A stretch of DNA of 64,000 nt. Origin: Streptomyces sp. CG4 (GTDB lineage: Bacteria; Actinomycetota; Actinomycetes; Streptomycetales; Streptomycetaceae). The notes beneath the pieces are model-generated. The model did no database searches. It was not told the origin of the DNA and saw nothing but the letters and a program-made list of their open reading frames with translations. A program made the translations under genes and the position numbers. Shown in pieces: positions 9,111-18,059 of this stretch. The DNA lies in contig NZ_CP163525.1 in NCBI RefSeq assembly GCF_041080655.1, positions 5,890,001-5,954,000 of the forward strand, written 5' to 3'. The first letter of the stretch is position 1. Each line of letters starts with the position of its first letter.

Positions 9111-9181
9111 GTGCCGCGCTGCTGTCCGGGCTGAGTGCCACGACTCTGTCCGGGCTGAACACCGCGTCTCTGCCGGGCTGA
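9101..9181 (+). repeat. Degenerate 24-bp tandem repeat overlapping the lpqB stop
   Basis: TCCGGGCTGA recurs at 9101, 9125 and 9149, with GCCGGGCTGA at 9172, giving periods of 24, 24 and 23 bp. The first copy contains the lpqB stop codon. In another frame the units read as an eight-residue repeat (LSGLSAAL, LSGLSATT, LSGLNTAS), but no gene uses that frame convincingly. Confidence 0.75.
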
Positions 9182-9287
9182 GGGCCGCGGCGCGCACCGC
9201 CCCGCGCACCGCCCCGCTCACTCGTGTGGGTGAGGGGCGGGTGGATGACATGCGTCCGAGCGTCTGGTCGTGCGCGGTTCCCCGGCG

Positions 9288-9310
9288 TTGTCCACAGGGG
9301 GTTTTCCACA
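9288..9310 (+). promoter_or_regulatory. Two DnaA-box-like 9-mers upstream of comF
   Basis: TTGTCCACA at 9288-9296 is the preferred Streptomyces DnaA box, and TTTTCCACA at 9302-9310 differs at one position. Both are on the same strand 14 bp apart and lie 40-60 bp before the comF start. Binding by DnaA is inferred from sequence only. Confidence 0.5.
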
Positions 9311-9349
9311 GGGGTGGCCGGACCGCTCCGGCGTTGGCACAGTGGTGCC

Positions 9350-10240
9350 ATGCGGGGGTGGTGGCGGGACCTCACCGACCTGGTGCTGCCGACCGACTGC
9401 GCGGGCTGCGGAGCACCTCGTACGCTGCTCTGCCCACGCTGCCGGGCCGCGCTGTCCGGGCGTGGGCCGAGGCGGGTTCGGCCGGTGCCGGAGCCGGCCG
9501 GGCTGCCGGTGGTGCACGCGGCCGCTCCGTACGCGGAGGAGGTGCGCACGCTGCTTCTCGCGCACAAGGAACGGGGTGCATTGGCCCTCGCGGGAGCGCT
9601 GGGTACGGCCCTGGCGGGGGCCGTGCGAGCGGGGCTCGACGGGAGCGGTGCCGGCTGTGCCGGTGCAAGTACCGGAGGCCGGCGGAGCGGCGCAGCGAGG
9701 TTCCGGCCCGTGCTGCTCGTCCCCGTCCCCTCCGCCCGGTGGGCCGTGCGGGCGCGTGGGCACGACCCGGTGCGGCGGATGGCGCTGGCTGCGGCCGGGG
9801 AGCTTCGGCGCACGGGGACGCCGGCCAGGGTGGCGGCCGTGCTGCGCCAGCGGCGGGCCGTGGCGGACCAGGCCGGGCTCGACGCGCGGCAGCGTCTTGC
9901 GAACCTCGCGGGCGCGCTGGAGGTGACGGCAGGCGGTGACCAACTGCTTCGCGCCGGACACGTCGTGCTCGTCGACGACCTGATCACCACTGGCGCCAGC
10001 CTCGCGGAGGCGGCAAGAGTTGTACGGAAGGTGGCGGAAGAGCGAACCGGAGGGGGTACCACCGTGTACGGGGCCGTAACTCGGGAAGGAAGGGATGAAC
10101 GACGGATCGGGGCGCGACCGGAGAGCAGGAAGTGGGTGCATGGTGCACCGGAAAAGGCAGCGTTGAACACCCTCGGGCATGCTCTCCATGCGGCCGTGAT
10201 CGCCGCTCCGCGGGATTCTTTTGAAATAGACAGGAACTGA
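9350..10240 (+). CDS. ComF-family phosphoribosyltransferase-like protein
   Basis: This 296-residue cytoplasmic protein starts at the ATG giving MRGWWRDLTDLVLPTDC, the usual ComF N-terminus. A longer in-frame extension would cover the DnaA-box-like sites. It has the Zn-finger-type pairs CAGC and CPRC (roughly residues 15-34), the ComF segment VPVPSARWAVRARGHDP, and a PRPP-binding loop VVLVDDLITTGASLAEA. In naturally competent bacteria ComF helps handle incoming DNA; its role in Streptomyces is not defined. Residues after the PRTase fold (from about 240) are a poorly conserved basic tail. It is separated by 240 bp from lpqB and so probably has its own promoter. Confidence 0.85.
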   Translation: MRGWWRDLTDLVLPTDCAGCGAPRTLLCPRCRAALSGRGPRRVRPVPEPAGLPVVHAAAPYAEEVRTLLLAHKERGALALAGALGTALAGAVRAGLDGSGAGCAGASTGGRRSGAARFRPVLLVPVPSARWAVRARGHDPVRRMALAAAGELRRTGTPARVAAVLRQRRAVADQAGLDARQRLANLAGALEVTAGGDQLLRAGHVVLVDDLITTGASLAEAARVVRKVAEERTGGGTTVYGAVTREGRDERRIGARPESRKWVHGAPEKAALNTLGHALHAAVIAAPRDSFEIDRN

Positions 10241-10550
10241 CTGCTCGCTTGCATCGTTGCAGGTAGCGAGAGGCGTAATTCACCTGAACGGAGGTACGCC
10301 GGAGTAGAGGGTGACGACATCCGTCCGGGCGAGATATGTTCGGTTGTGAGGAAAGGCGCAGGCCACACCTCTCATATCGGAATGCCGTGCCACGGGTTTT
10401 CCGCAAACCTGTGGCGGTGGGGTGGAGATCTCGCCGTTGGGGGAGGAGGAGGTGGAAGTCACCGAGTCCGAGGTCCGGTGCTCACCGGACCTGCTGCAAA
10501 AGGGAGATGCTCCGCCGCTGGAGCGGAGCGATCCGGGAACGGAGTTCTGC
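10241..10550 (+). other. Intergenic region between comF and hpf
   Basis: This 310-bp gap holds no convincing gene. It is relatively AT-rich near 10305-10350 and includes a TATGTT hexamer (in GAGATATGTTCGG) that could be a -10 element for hpf. A frame open from 10422 into hpf could add 43 residues to Hpf, but its composition and lack of an initiation site argue against it. Confidence 0.5.
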
Positions 10551-11243
10551 GTGGACATCGTCGTCAAAGGCCGCAAGACCGAGGTGCCCGAGCGGTTCCG
10601 CAAGCACGTGGCCGAGAAGCTGAAGCTGGAGAAGATCCAGAAGCTCGATGGCAAGGTGATCAGCCTCGACGTCGAGGTGTCCAAGGAGCCCAACCCCCGA
10701 CAGGCCGACCGCTGTGACCGAGTGGAGATCACGCTCCGCTCCCGCGGTCCGGTGATCCGGGCGGAGGCGGCGGCCAGCGACCCGTACGCCGCACTCGATC
10801 TGGCGGCGGAGAAGCTGGACGCCAGGCTGCGCAAGCAGCACGACAAGCGGTTCTCGCGCCGTGGCGCACGGCGGATCTCGGCGGCCGAGGTGCCCGACCA
10901 CGTCCCGGGCGCGGCCACGCTGAACGGCAACGGCCTCCCCGTCCATGACGAAGAGACCGACGGGGTGCCGACGAAGAAGATCGGCTCGCTGGAGGTCAAG
11001 GGTGAGGGCCCCCTCGTCGTCCGCGAGAAGACCCACGTCGCCGCACCGATGAGCCTCGACCAGGCCCTCTACGAGATGGAACTGGTCGGCCACGACTTCT
11101 ACTTGTTCGTCGACGCAGAGACGAAGGAACCGAGCGTCGTCTACCGACGCCACGCCTACGACTACGGCGTGATCCACCTCAACTCGGACCCGATGGTCGC
11201 CAAGGCCCAGCCGCCCGAGGCGGGAGGCACACTGGGCGGCTGA
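10551..11243 (+). CDS. hpf: Ribosome hibernation promoting factor, long form
   Basis: Long HPF dimerises 70S ribosomes into inactive 100S particles in stationary phase or stress. The 230-residue product has an N-terminal S30AE beta-alpha domain (VDIVVKGRKTEVPERFRKHV ... DPYAALDLAAEKLDARLRK), a charged linker of about 60 residues and the C-terminal dimerisation domain (KTHVAAPMSLDQALYEMEL ... HDFYLFVDAETKEPSVVYRR). The GTG at 10551 was chosen because it begins the conserved domain and has a GGAACGGAG stretch upstream; an in-frame ATG at 10422 is possible but unlikely. A strong hairpin follows the stop, so the gene is probably monocistronic. Confidence 0.93.
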   Translation: MDIVVKGRKTEVPERFRKHVAEKLKLEKIQKLDGKVISLDVEVSKEPNPRQADRCDRVEITLRSRGPVIRAEAAASDPYAALDLAAEKLDARLRKQHDKRFSRRGARRISAAEVPDHVPGAATLNGNGLPVHDEETDGVPTKKIGSLEVKGEGPLVVREKTHVAAPMSLDQALYEMELVGHDFYLFVDAETKEPSVVYRRHAYDYGVIHLNSDPMVAKAQPPEAGGTLGG

Positions 11244-11265
11244 CCCACCCGGCCGAGGTAGAGCC

Positions 11266-11303
11266 GGTGCCCCTGGCAGCGCTTGTGCGCCCCCAGGGGC
11301 ACC
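11266..11303 (+). terminator. Hairpin terminator after hpf
   Basis: GGTGCCCCTGG and CCAGGGGCACC form an 11-bp perfect stem with a 16-nt loop, 22 bp after the hpf stop. There is no clear T-run, which is common for Streptomyces terminators. Confidence 0.6.
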
Positions 11304-11446
11304 TGTGTGCGACCACTTCACGCCCCGCACGTCACCTCGGCGTCGCCTGGGCATGAAATCATGGCCGGACCGGCCCAACCGGTGGGCCGCTGCCTTGGGT
11401 TGGCGATGGCACAGGACCACAGGCCACAGCCTCAGGGGGAGGAACG

Positions 11447-12193
11447 ATGGCGGACACCTTCGGACCGATGCGGGACGAGGATGGCGACGACGGTGTCATC
11501 GGCATGGGCCCGGACGCCGACTGCGTACGCCCGGAGCCGATCAGAGTCCTGGTGGTGGACGACCACGCCCTCTTCCGGCGGGGACTGGAGATCGTGCTCG
11601 CGGCCGAGGAAGACATCCAGGTCGTCGGCGAGGCCGGGGACGGCGCCGAGGCCGTGGACAAGGCCGCCGATCTGCTGCCCGACATCGTGCTGATGGACGT
11701 CCGTATGCCCAAGCGCGGCGGGATCGAGGCCTGCACCTCCATCAAGGAGGTCGCCCCCAGCGCCAAGATCATCATGCTGACGATCAGTGACGAGGAGGCC
11801 GACCTCTACGACGCGATCAAGGCGGGCGCGACCGGCTACCTCCTCAAGGAGATCTCCACGGACGAGGTGGCGACCGCGATTCGCGCGGTGGCCGACGGGC
11901 AGTCGCAGATCAGCCCGTCCATGGCGTCCAAGCTGCTCACCGAGTTCAAGTCGATGATCCAGCGCACCGACGAGCGCCGGCTGGTGCCCGCACCGCGGCT
12001 GACCGACCGGGAGCTGGAGGTCCTCAAACTCGTGGCGACCGGGATGAACAACAGGGACATCGCCAAGGAGCTGTTCATCTCCGAGAACACCGTGAAGAAC
12101 CACGTCCGCAACATCCTGGAGAAGCTCCAGCTGCACTCCAGGATGGAAGCCGTGGTCTATGCGATGCGGGAGAAGATCCTCGAGATTCGCTAG
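11447..12193 (+). CDS. NarL/LuxR-family response regulator, orphan
   Basis: This is a 248-residue cytoplasmic transcription factor preceded by GGGGAGGAACG. About 30 acidic N-terminal residues precede a receiver domain (IRVLVVDDHALFRRGLEIVL) with phospho-acceptor D84 in IVLMDVRMPK, Thr in IMLTIS and Lys in GYLLKEIS. The C-terminal LuxR-type HTH runs from about residue 182 (LTDRELEVLKLVATGMNNRDIAKELF). No histidine kinase gene is adjacent, so the partner kinase is not in this window. The gene ends in a CTAG shared with the convergent stop of the downstream glycosylase-like gene, which leaves no room for an intergenic terminator. Confidence 0.92.
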   Translation: MADTFGPMRDEDGDDGVIGMGPDADCVRPEPIRVLVVDDHALFRRGLEIVLAAEEDIQVVGEAGDGAEAVDKAADLLPDIVLMDVRMPKRGGIEACTSIKEVAPSAKIIMLTISDEEADLYDAIKAGATGYLLKEISTDEVATAIRAVADGQSQISPSMASKLLTEFKSMIQRTDERRLVPAPRLTDRELEVLKLVATGMNNRDIAKELFISENTVKNHVRNILEKLQLHSRMEAVVYAMREKILEIR

Positions 12194-13392
12194 GCGAGCG
12201 TGCGGGCCAGTTCCCTCGTCAGCGGATCGCGCAGTTCGGGGGCATCCACCCGCTCCACGCGGACGTCCGTGCAGTCCACCCAGGTGGCCGCCTCGACCAG
12301 GGCCTGGGCGACCGCCGGAACCGCCTTCGGGCCGTCCAAGCTGACCTGCTTGGCCACCAGTGTGCGCCCCGCGCGCGCCGGGTCCACCCGCCCGACCAGC
12401 CGGCCGCCCGCGAGCACCGGCATGGCGAAGTAGCCGTAGACCCGCTTCGGCTTGGGCACATACGCCTCCAGACGGTGGGCGAAGCCGAAGATCCGCTCCG
12501 TGCGTGCCCGCTCCCAGATCAGCGAGTCGAACGGCGACAGCAGCGTGGTGCGGTGACGGCCGCGCGGCGGCGTGGCCAGGGCCGCCGGATCGGCCCAGGT
12601 CGGCCTGCCCCAGCCCTCGACCTCGACCGGGACCAGACCCGAGTCGGCGATGACCGCGTCGACCTGCTCGCCCTTGAGCCGGTGGTAGTCGGCGATGTCC
12701 GCGCGCGTGCCCACCCCGAGGGACTCGCCGGCCAGCCGGACCAGACGGCGCAGGCACTCGGTGTCGTCCAGCTCGTCGTGCAGCAGCGCGTCCGGGACGG
12801 CGCGCTCGGCGAGGTCGTACACCCGCTTCCAGCCGCGGCGTTCGACGCACACCACCTCGCCGTACATCAGCGCGCGCTCCACCGCGACCTTGGTGCCGGA
12901 CCAGTCCCACCACTCGCTGGTCTTCTTCGCGCCGCCCAGCTCCGTGGAGGTCAGCGGGCCTTCGGCGCGCAGCTGCTTGATGACCTGGTCGTAGGTGCCG
13001 TCGGGCAGCTCGTGGTTCCAGTGCGGGCGGCCGCGGTAGGCGCGGCGGCGGAAGGCGAAGTGCGGCCACTCCTCGACGGGGAGGATGCACGCCGCGTGCG
13101 ACCAGTACTCGAAGGCGTGCGGGCGGGCCGGCGACACGCCGACGGACGAGGGCTTCCAGTAGGCGGACTCGACCGTCTTGCGGCCTACCGCGCCGAGCCG
13201 GGCGTAGGGCACGAGTTCATGGGAGCGGGCGAGGACCGAGATCGTGTCGAGCTGGACCGCGCCCAGGTGGCGCAGCACTCCGCGGACTCCGGCCCGCCGG
13301 TCGGGGGCGCCGAGAAAGCCCTGGGCTCGCAGGGCGATACGGCGGGCGTCGTCCGCGGTGAGGGAGGTGGTCGGGCGCGGCAGGGTCGTCAT
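12190..13392 (-). CDS. Winged-helix DNA glycosylase-family protein (YcaQ/AlkX-like)
   Basis: This 400-residue protein belongs to the HTH_42 family that includes E. coli YcaQ (AlkX) and Streptomyces AlkZ, which excise bulky or crosslinked bases. The N-terminal part reads VRGVLRHLGAVQLDTISVLAR, giving the Gln-x-Asp signature (Q47, D49) typical of the YcaQ/AlkX branch rather than the Gln-x-Gln of AlkZ. Later family motifs include RPHAFEYWSHAACILP, KVAVERALMYGEVVCVERRGWKRVYDL and LLSPFDSLIWERARTERIFGF. The start was placed at MTTLPRPTT because the upstream frame overlaps the GNAT gene. A role in crosslink repair is inferred from the family; no biosynthetic cluster is nearby. Confidence 0.88.
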   Translation of the reverse strand: MTTLPRPTTSLTADDARRIALRAQGFLGAPDRRAGVRGVLRHLGAVQLDTISVLARSHELVPYARLGAVGRKTVESAYWKPSSVGVSPARPHAFEYWSHAACILPVEEWPHFAFRRRAYRGRPHWNHELPDGTYDQVIKQLRAEGPLTSTELGGAKKTSEWWDWSGTKVAVERALMYGEVVCVERRGWKRVYDLAERAVPDALLHDELDDTECLRRLVRLAGESLGVGTRADIADYHRLKGEQVDAVIADSGLVPVEVEGWGRPTWADPAALATPPRGRHRTTLLSPFDSLIWERARTERIFGFAHRLEAYVPKPKRVYGYFAMPVLAGGRLVGRVDPARAGRTLVAKQVSLDGPKAVPAVAQALVEAATWVDCTDVRVERVDAPELRDPLTRELARTLA

Positions 13393-13469
13393 GCCTCGGA
13401 CGATAGACGGCGCCACTGACAGCCCGCGGTGACCTGGGAAAACGCCTCTCGGCGGGCAGGAACGGGCGG

Positions 13470-14039
13470 TCAGGAGCGGGCGGGCAGGTACGGCGCCGTG
13501 GACGGCAGGCCCAGATCCGAGGGGAGCAGGGAGCCGACCCAGCAGTCCCGCCGGACCCCTTTGTTGTTGACCGCGGAGCGCAGGGTGCCCTCCATGGTGA
13601 AGCCCGCGCGTTCGGCCACCGAGCGGGAGGCGTGGTTGCCGACCTCGGCACGCCATTCGACCCGGTCGACACCGAACTCGGTGAAGATCCACCGGCAGGC
13701 GGTGAGCGTGGCCTCGGTGACATAGCCCTGGCCGCGGTGCTCCTTGGCCGCCCAGAAGCCGACCTCCGCCACGCCGAGCGAGCGCATGGTGAGACCGAGC
13801 ATGCCGGCGAGTTCCCCGCCGGTCAGGAAGACACCGAAGGTGAACATCGAGCCCTGCGCCCAGCCGTCGGGGACCAGCTGCTCGGTGAAGCCGCTCGCGT
13901 GCTCGGGCAGATACGGTGAGGGCACCGTGGTCCAGCGCTGGATCTCGGGGTCCTGCGCGGCGCCGTACACCGCCTGGGTGTCGTGCGGGCCGACCGTGCG
14001 CAGGACCAGGCGGTCCGTGGTGAGTGTGACGGGTTCCAT
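13470..14039 (-). CDS. GNAT-family N-acetyltransferase (RimJ/RimL type)
   Basis: This 189-residue protein begins MEPVTLTTDRLVLRTVGPHD, the classic RimJ/RimL-like start. The acetyl-CoA site is seen in EVGFWAAKEHRGQGYVTEA (the RxxGxG/A loop), followed by VEWRAEVGNHASRSVAERAGFTMEGTLR. It could acetylate an alpha-amino group of a protein or a small molecule; the sequence does not decide. It is 77 bp upstream of the glycosylase-like gene on the same strand, so co-transcription is possible, and it is divergent from secA. An ATG 36 bp further upstream is an alternative start. Confidence 0.85.
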   Translation of the reverse strand: MEPVTLTTDRLVLRTVGPHDTQAVYGAAQDPEIQRWTTVPSPYLPEHASGFTEQLVPDGWAQGSMFTFGVFLTGGELAGMLGLTMRSLGVAEVGFWAAKEHRGQGYVTEATLTACRWIFTEFGVDRVEWRAEVGNHASRSVAERAGFTMEGTLRSAVNNKGVRRDCWVGSLLPSDLGLPSTAPYLPARS

Positions 14040-14292
14040 CGGCCGATTGTGCTCGGCCGCCCGCGTGGCGGCCATCGATTTTCGCTGCGTGTGAGCGCGC
14101 GATCACATTTCGCGCAATTCCTCGCGCCGATGCGGCACTATCGCCGTGCGCCGTCCGTTGTCCCGGATGACGGCAGCCGTCGGGCCGCCAGGCCTCCCGG
14201 CCCAGCCGGGTCCTCGCATACGATGGCCGTTGCTCAGTAAGTCAAATGGAAACCGACCGTCCCAGGCCCGACCGGCAAGGAGACAAACCCCC

Positions 14293-17103
14293 GTGTCCGT
14301 CCTCTCGAAGATCATGCGTGCAGGCGAAGGTAAGATCCTGCGCAAGCTGCACCGCATCGCGGACCAGGTCAACTCCATCGAAGAGGACTTCGTCGACCTC
14401 TCCGACGCCGAGCTGCGGGCCCTCACCGAGGAGTACAAGCAGCGGTACGCCGATGGTGAGAGCCTGGACGACCTGCTCCCCGAGGCGTTCGCCACCGTCC
14501 GTGAGGCTGCCAAGCGCGTGCTCGGCCAGCGGCACTACGACGTGCAGATGATGGGCGGCGCCGCCCTCCACCTCGGCTACGTCGCCGAGATGAAGACCGG
14601 TGAGGGCAAGACCCTCGTCGGCACGCTCCCCGCGTATCTGAACGCCCTGTCCGGTGACGGCGTCCACATCGTCACGGTCAACGACTACCTGGCCGAGCGC
14701 GACTCCGAGATGATGGGCCGCGTCCACAAGTTCCTGGGCCTCAGCGTCGGCTGCATCCTGGCCAACATGACGCCGGCCGAGCGCCGAGAGCAGTACGCGT
14801 GCGACATCACCTACGGCACGAACAACGAATTCGGCTTCGACTACCTGCGCGACAACATGGCGTGGTCGCAGGACGAACTGGTGCAGCGCGGCCACAACTT
14901 CGCGATCGTCGACGAGGTCGACTCCATCCTGGTCGACGAGGCCCGTACGCCGCTGATCATCTCCGGCCCGGCCGACCAGGCCACCAAGTGGTACGGCGAC
15001 TTCGCCAAGCTGGTCCTGCGCCTGAAGAAGGGCGAGGCGGGCAACCCGCTCAAGGGCATCGAGGAGACCGGCGACTACGACGTCGACGAGAAGAAGCGCA
15101 CGGTCGCGATCCACGAGTCCGGCGTCGGCAAGGTCGAGGACTGGCTGGGCATCGACAACCTCTACGAGTCGGTGAACACCCCGCTCGTCGGCTATCTGAA
15201 CAACGCCATCAAGGCCAAGGAACTGTTCAAGCGCGACAAGGACTACGTCGTCATCGACGGCGAGGTCATGATCGTCGATGAGCACACCGGCCGTATCCTC
15301 GCCGGCCGCCGCTACAACGAGGGCATGCACCAGGCGATCGAGGCGAAGGAAGGGGTGGACATCAAGGACGAGAACCAGACGCTCGCCACGATCACCCTGC
15401 AGAACTTCTTCCGCCTCTACGGCAAGCTCTCCGGCATGACCGGTACGGCGATGACCGAGGCCGCCGAGTTCCACCAGATCTACAAGCTCGGCGTGGTCCC
15501 GATCCCGACCAACAGGCCGATGGTCCGCAAGGACCAGTCGGACCTGATCTACCGCACCGAGGTCGCCAAGTTCGAGGCGGTCGTCGACGACATCGCGGAG
15601 AAGCACGAGAAGGGCCAGCCGATCCTGGTCGGCACCACCTCGGTCGAGAAGTCCGAGTACCTCTCCCAGCAGCTCTCCAAGCGGGGCATCCAGCACGAGG
15701 TGCTGAACGCCAAGCAGCACGACCGCGAGGCGACGATCGTCGCCCAGGCGGGCCGCAAGGGCGCGGTGACCGTGGCGACCAACATGGCCGGCCGTGGTAC
15801 GGACATCAAGCTCGGCGGCAACCCCGACGACCTCGCCGAGGCCGAGCTGCGCCAGCGCGGCCTGGACCCCGAGGAGCACATCGAGGAGTGGGCCGCGGCC
15901 CTGCCCGCCGCTCTGGAGAAGGCCGAGCGGGCGGTCAAGGCCGAGTTCGAAGAGGTCAAGGAACTCGGCGGGCTGTACGTGCTGGGCACCGAGCGGCACG
16001 AGTCGCGCCGCATCGACAACCAGCTGCGCGGTCGTTCCGGCCGTCAGGGCGACCCGGGCGAGTCCCGGTTCTACCTCTCCCTGGGTGACGACCTGATGCG
16101 CCTGTTCAAGGCCCAGATGGTCGAGCGCGTGATGTCCATGGCCAACGTGCCGGACGACGTGCCGATCGAGAACAAGATGGTCACGCGCGCGATCGCCTCC
16201 GCGCAGTCGCAGGTCGAGCAGCAGAACTTCGAGACCCGTAAGAACGTTCTGAAGTACGACGAGGTCCTCAACCGGCAGCGTGAGGTCATCTACGGCGAGC
16301 GCCGCCGCGTCCTGGAGGGCGAGGATCTGCACGAGCAGGTCCAGCACTTCATGGACGACACGATCGACGCCTACGTCGGCGCGGAGACCGCGGAAGGCTT
16401 CCCCGAGGACTGGGACCTGGACCGGCTGTGGGGCGCCTTCAAGCAGCTCTACCCGGTGAAGGTCACCATCGAGGAGCTGGAGGAGGCCGCCGGCGACCGG
16501 GCCGGTCTGACCGCCGAGTACATCTCCGAGTCCATCAAGGAAGACATCCACGAGCAGTACGAGGCCCGCGAGGCCCAGCTCGGCTCCGAGATCATGCGTG
16601 AGCTGGAGCGCCGCGTCGTGCTGTCGGTCCTCGACCGCAAGTGGCGCGAGCACCTCTACGAGATGGACTACCTCCAGGAGGGCATCGGCCTGCGCGCGAT
16701 GGCGCAGAAGGACCCGCTGGTCGAGTACCAGCGCGAGGGCTTCGACATGTTCACCGCGATGATGGAGGGCATCAAGGAGGAGTCCGTCGGCTATCTGTTC
16801 AACCTGGAGGTCCAAGTCGAGCAGCAGGTCGAGGAGGTCCCGGTCGAGGCCGCGGAGCCGGCCGGCGAGGGGGTCCAGGAGACGGTTCCGGCGCAGGCCG
16901 GGGCGCGTCCCGAGATCCGCGCGAAGGGGCTGGACGTTCCGCAGCGGCGGGATCTGCACTTCTCGGCGCCGACGGTGGACGGCGAGGGCGGCATCGTCGA
17001 GCGCGACCTCGAGGACGACGAGCCGGTGCGGTCCGAGTCGGACGGGCTGACGCGGGCCGAGCGGCGTCGGCAGGCCAAGGGCGGGCGGCGCCGTAAGAAG
17101 TAG
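14293..17103 (+). CDS. secA: Preprotein translocase ATPase SecA
   Basis: SecA is the motor ATPase that drives preproteins through SecYEG. The GTG start follows AAGGAG at normal spacing, and MSVLSKIMRAGEGKILRKLHRIA is the family N-terminus. The product has 936 residues. Walker A is KTGEGKT (residues 103-107 core), the DEAD-type box is DEVD at 207-210, with further motifs GTDIKLGG and RGRSGRQGDPGESRFYLSLGDDL. The C-terminal tail is charged and ends RRRQAKGGRRRKK, without the Cys-rich zinc motif of E. coli SecA. A TACGAT hexamer at 14219-14224 may be a -10 element. The single long gene is followed by a strong terminator. Confidence 0.98.
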   Translation: MSVLSKIMRAGEGKILRKLHRIADQVNSIEEDFVDLSDAELRALTEEYKQRYADGESLDDLLPEAFATVREAAKRVLGQRHYDVQMMGGAALHLGYVAEMKTGEGKTLVGTLPAYLNALSGDGVHIVTVNDYLAERDSEMMGRVHKFLGLSVGCILANMTPAERREQYACDITYGTNNEFGFDYLRDNMAWSQDELVQRGHNFAIVDEVDSILVDEARTPLIISGPADQATKWYGDFAKLVLRLKKGEAGNPLKGIEETGDYDVDEKKRTVAIHESGVGKVEDWLGIDNLYESVNTPLVGYLNNAIKAKELFKRDKDYVVIDGEVMIVDEHTGRILAGRRYNEGMHQAIEAKEGVDIKDENQTLATITLQNFFRLYGKLSGMTGTAMTEAAEFHQIYKLGVVPIPTNRPMVRKDQSDLIYRTEVAKFEAVVDDIAEKHEKGQPILVGTTSVEKSEYLSQQLSKRGIQHEVLNAKQHDREATIVAQAGRKGAVTVATNMAGRGTDIKLGGNPDDLAEAELRQRGLDPEEHIEEWAAALPAALEKAERAVKAEFEEVKELGGLYVLGTERHESRRIDNQLRGRSGRQGDPGESRFYLSLGDDLMRLFKAQMVERVMSMANVPDDVPIENKMVTRAIASAQSQVEQQNFETRKNVLKYDEVLNRQREVIYGERRRVLEGEDLHEQVQHFMDDTIDAYVGAETAEGFPEDWDLDRLWGAFKQLYPVKVTIEELEEAAGDRAGLTAEYISESIKEDIHEQYEAREAQLGSEIMRELERRVVLSVLDRKWREHLYEMDYLQEGIGLRAMAQKDPLVEYQREGFDMFTAMMEGIKEESVGYLFNLEVQVEQQVEEVPVEAAEPAGEGVQETVPAQAGARPEIRAKGLDVPQRRDLHFSAPTVDGEGGIVERDLEDDEPVRSESDGLTRAERRRQAKGGRRRKK

Positions 17104-17138
17104 GCCGCTGCGGCCGCCTGCGGCGCTCCAGCGGTGTC

Positions 17139-17173
17139 GAAGGGCCGGGTTCCTGTTCTGGACCCGGCCCTTC
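17139..17173 (+). terminator. Terminator after secA
   Basis: GAAGGGCCGGGTTC pairs with GGACCCGGCCCTTC (14-bp stem including one G-T pair) around a 7-nt loop, 35 bp downstream of the secA stop. It also lies downstream of the convergent DUF6459 gene, so it may act in both directions. Confidence 0.8.
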
Positions 17174-17204
17174 TGCGTGGCCAGTCCTCAGGTGCCCTGC
17201 GCCC

Positions 17205-17729
17205 TCAGACGCCCTGTGCTGCGGCGGGGCGAGGGCCGGTTTCCACTGCTGCGCAGCGCCAGCGGAGGTCCTGGCCCAGCTCCAGGCGGAAGGCCAGGGC
17301 ACGGAGCCGGTCTCCGGCGGCGATGCGGGCGAAGACTTCGAGGGTGCCCTCGCTGGGGACGTAGTAGCCGATGTCGTGGACGACGGGGCGGGAGCCCCGG
17401 GTGCGCAGGGGACCGCGTTCGGCTAGGAGGGCCAGGTCGTCATAGGCACGGCCCACGGTGTGCCGGAGCATCCAGTGGACGGGCCGCTGACCGCTCAGGA
17501 CGGCCAGCAGACGCTCGGCGAAGACATCGGTGGGGCGTACTGGCGGCTGGGTGGTCTCCGGCGCTGTACGGGCCGTGCTTGCGTCCCGGGGTGCGGCTGG
17601 TGGCATGTCTCGCTTGCTCCTGACGGACGGCTTCCGGGGCGGGGCGCCGCCCGGGCGGCGGGTGTCGTGGCGGGTCGGCGGGCGGTGACGCGGGCGGGGC
17701 TGGGCGGTGCGGCTCATGACCTTGTTCAT
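17205..17729 (-). CDS. Rv3235-family protein (DUF6459)
   Basis: This 174-residue protein has a basic, Pro-rich, probably disordered N-terminal half and a conserved C-terminal part (DVFAERLLAVLSGQRPVHWMLRH ... YDDLALL ... RLRALAFRLELGQDLRWRCAAVETG), the pattern of the actinobacterial Rv3235 family, usually found next to secA. The function is unknown; co-location with secA across actinobacteria suggests a link to secretion or envelope biology, but that is inference. The start ATG (MNKVMSRT) is preceded by GGGGAC; an ATG four codons further in is an alternative. Confidence 0.85.
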   Translation of the reverse strand: MNKVMSRTAQPRPRHRPPTRHDTRRPGGAPPRKPSVRSKRDMPPAAPRDASTARTAPETTQPPVRPTDVFAERLLAVLSGQRPVHWMLRHTVGRAYDDLALLAERGPLRTRGSRPVVHDIGYYVPSEGTLEVFARIAAGDRLRALAFRLELGQDLRWRCAAVETGPRPAAAQGV

Positions 17730-18059
17730 GGGGTCCCCGTTCGGCGGGCCCGGCTGATACCGGGCGGTAACTCGCTGATGGGGATCTTGTACGGGGGCCG
17801 GGAGCGGCGTGGCAAGGACGCCGGGAGGTGCTCGGGAGGGGTCCGGAGGTTCACCTATCAGAGGGATGAAGAGGGCGCCGGTCCCCGCGATATGGCGGGT
17901 GCACCGGGTGAACCCACGGCCCGAAGTGGACGGCTTCCGGGGTGTGGGCACAGACCCGAAAGGGGACGGCCGCACGTATCCTGAAGGCCCTCCGGGAGAC
18001 GCGGCAGCCGGCCTCCCCGGGGCCACAGCGGAGCCTTTGCACAGGAAAGAGCGGCCAGC
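17730..18059 (+). other. Divergent intergenic region
   Basis: 330 bp separate two divergent genes. No gene is evident. A TATCCT hexamer near 17976 (CACGTATCCTGAAGG) is a candidate -10 for the rightward gene, about 80 bp before its start. Short G-rich stretches lie toward the leftward gene. Confidence 0.45.

Noticed and set aside
14242..16959. A 905-codon minus-strand frame opposite secA.
   Set aside because: It is an antisense shadow of a highly conserved gene.
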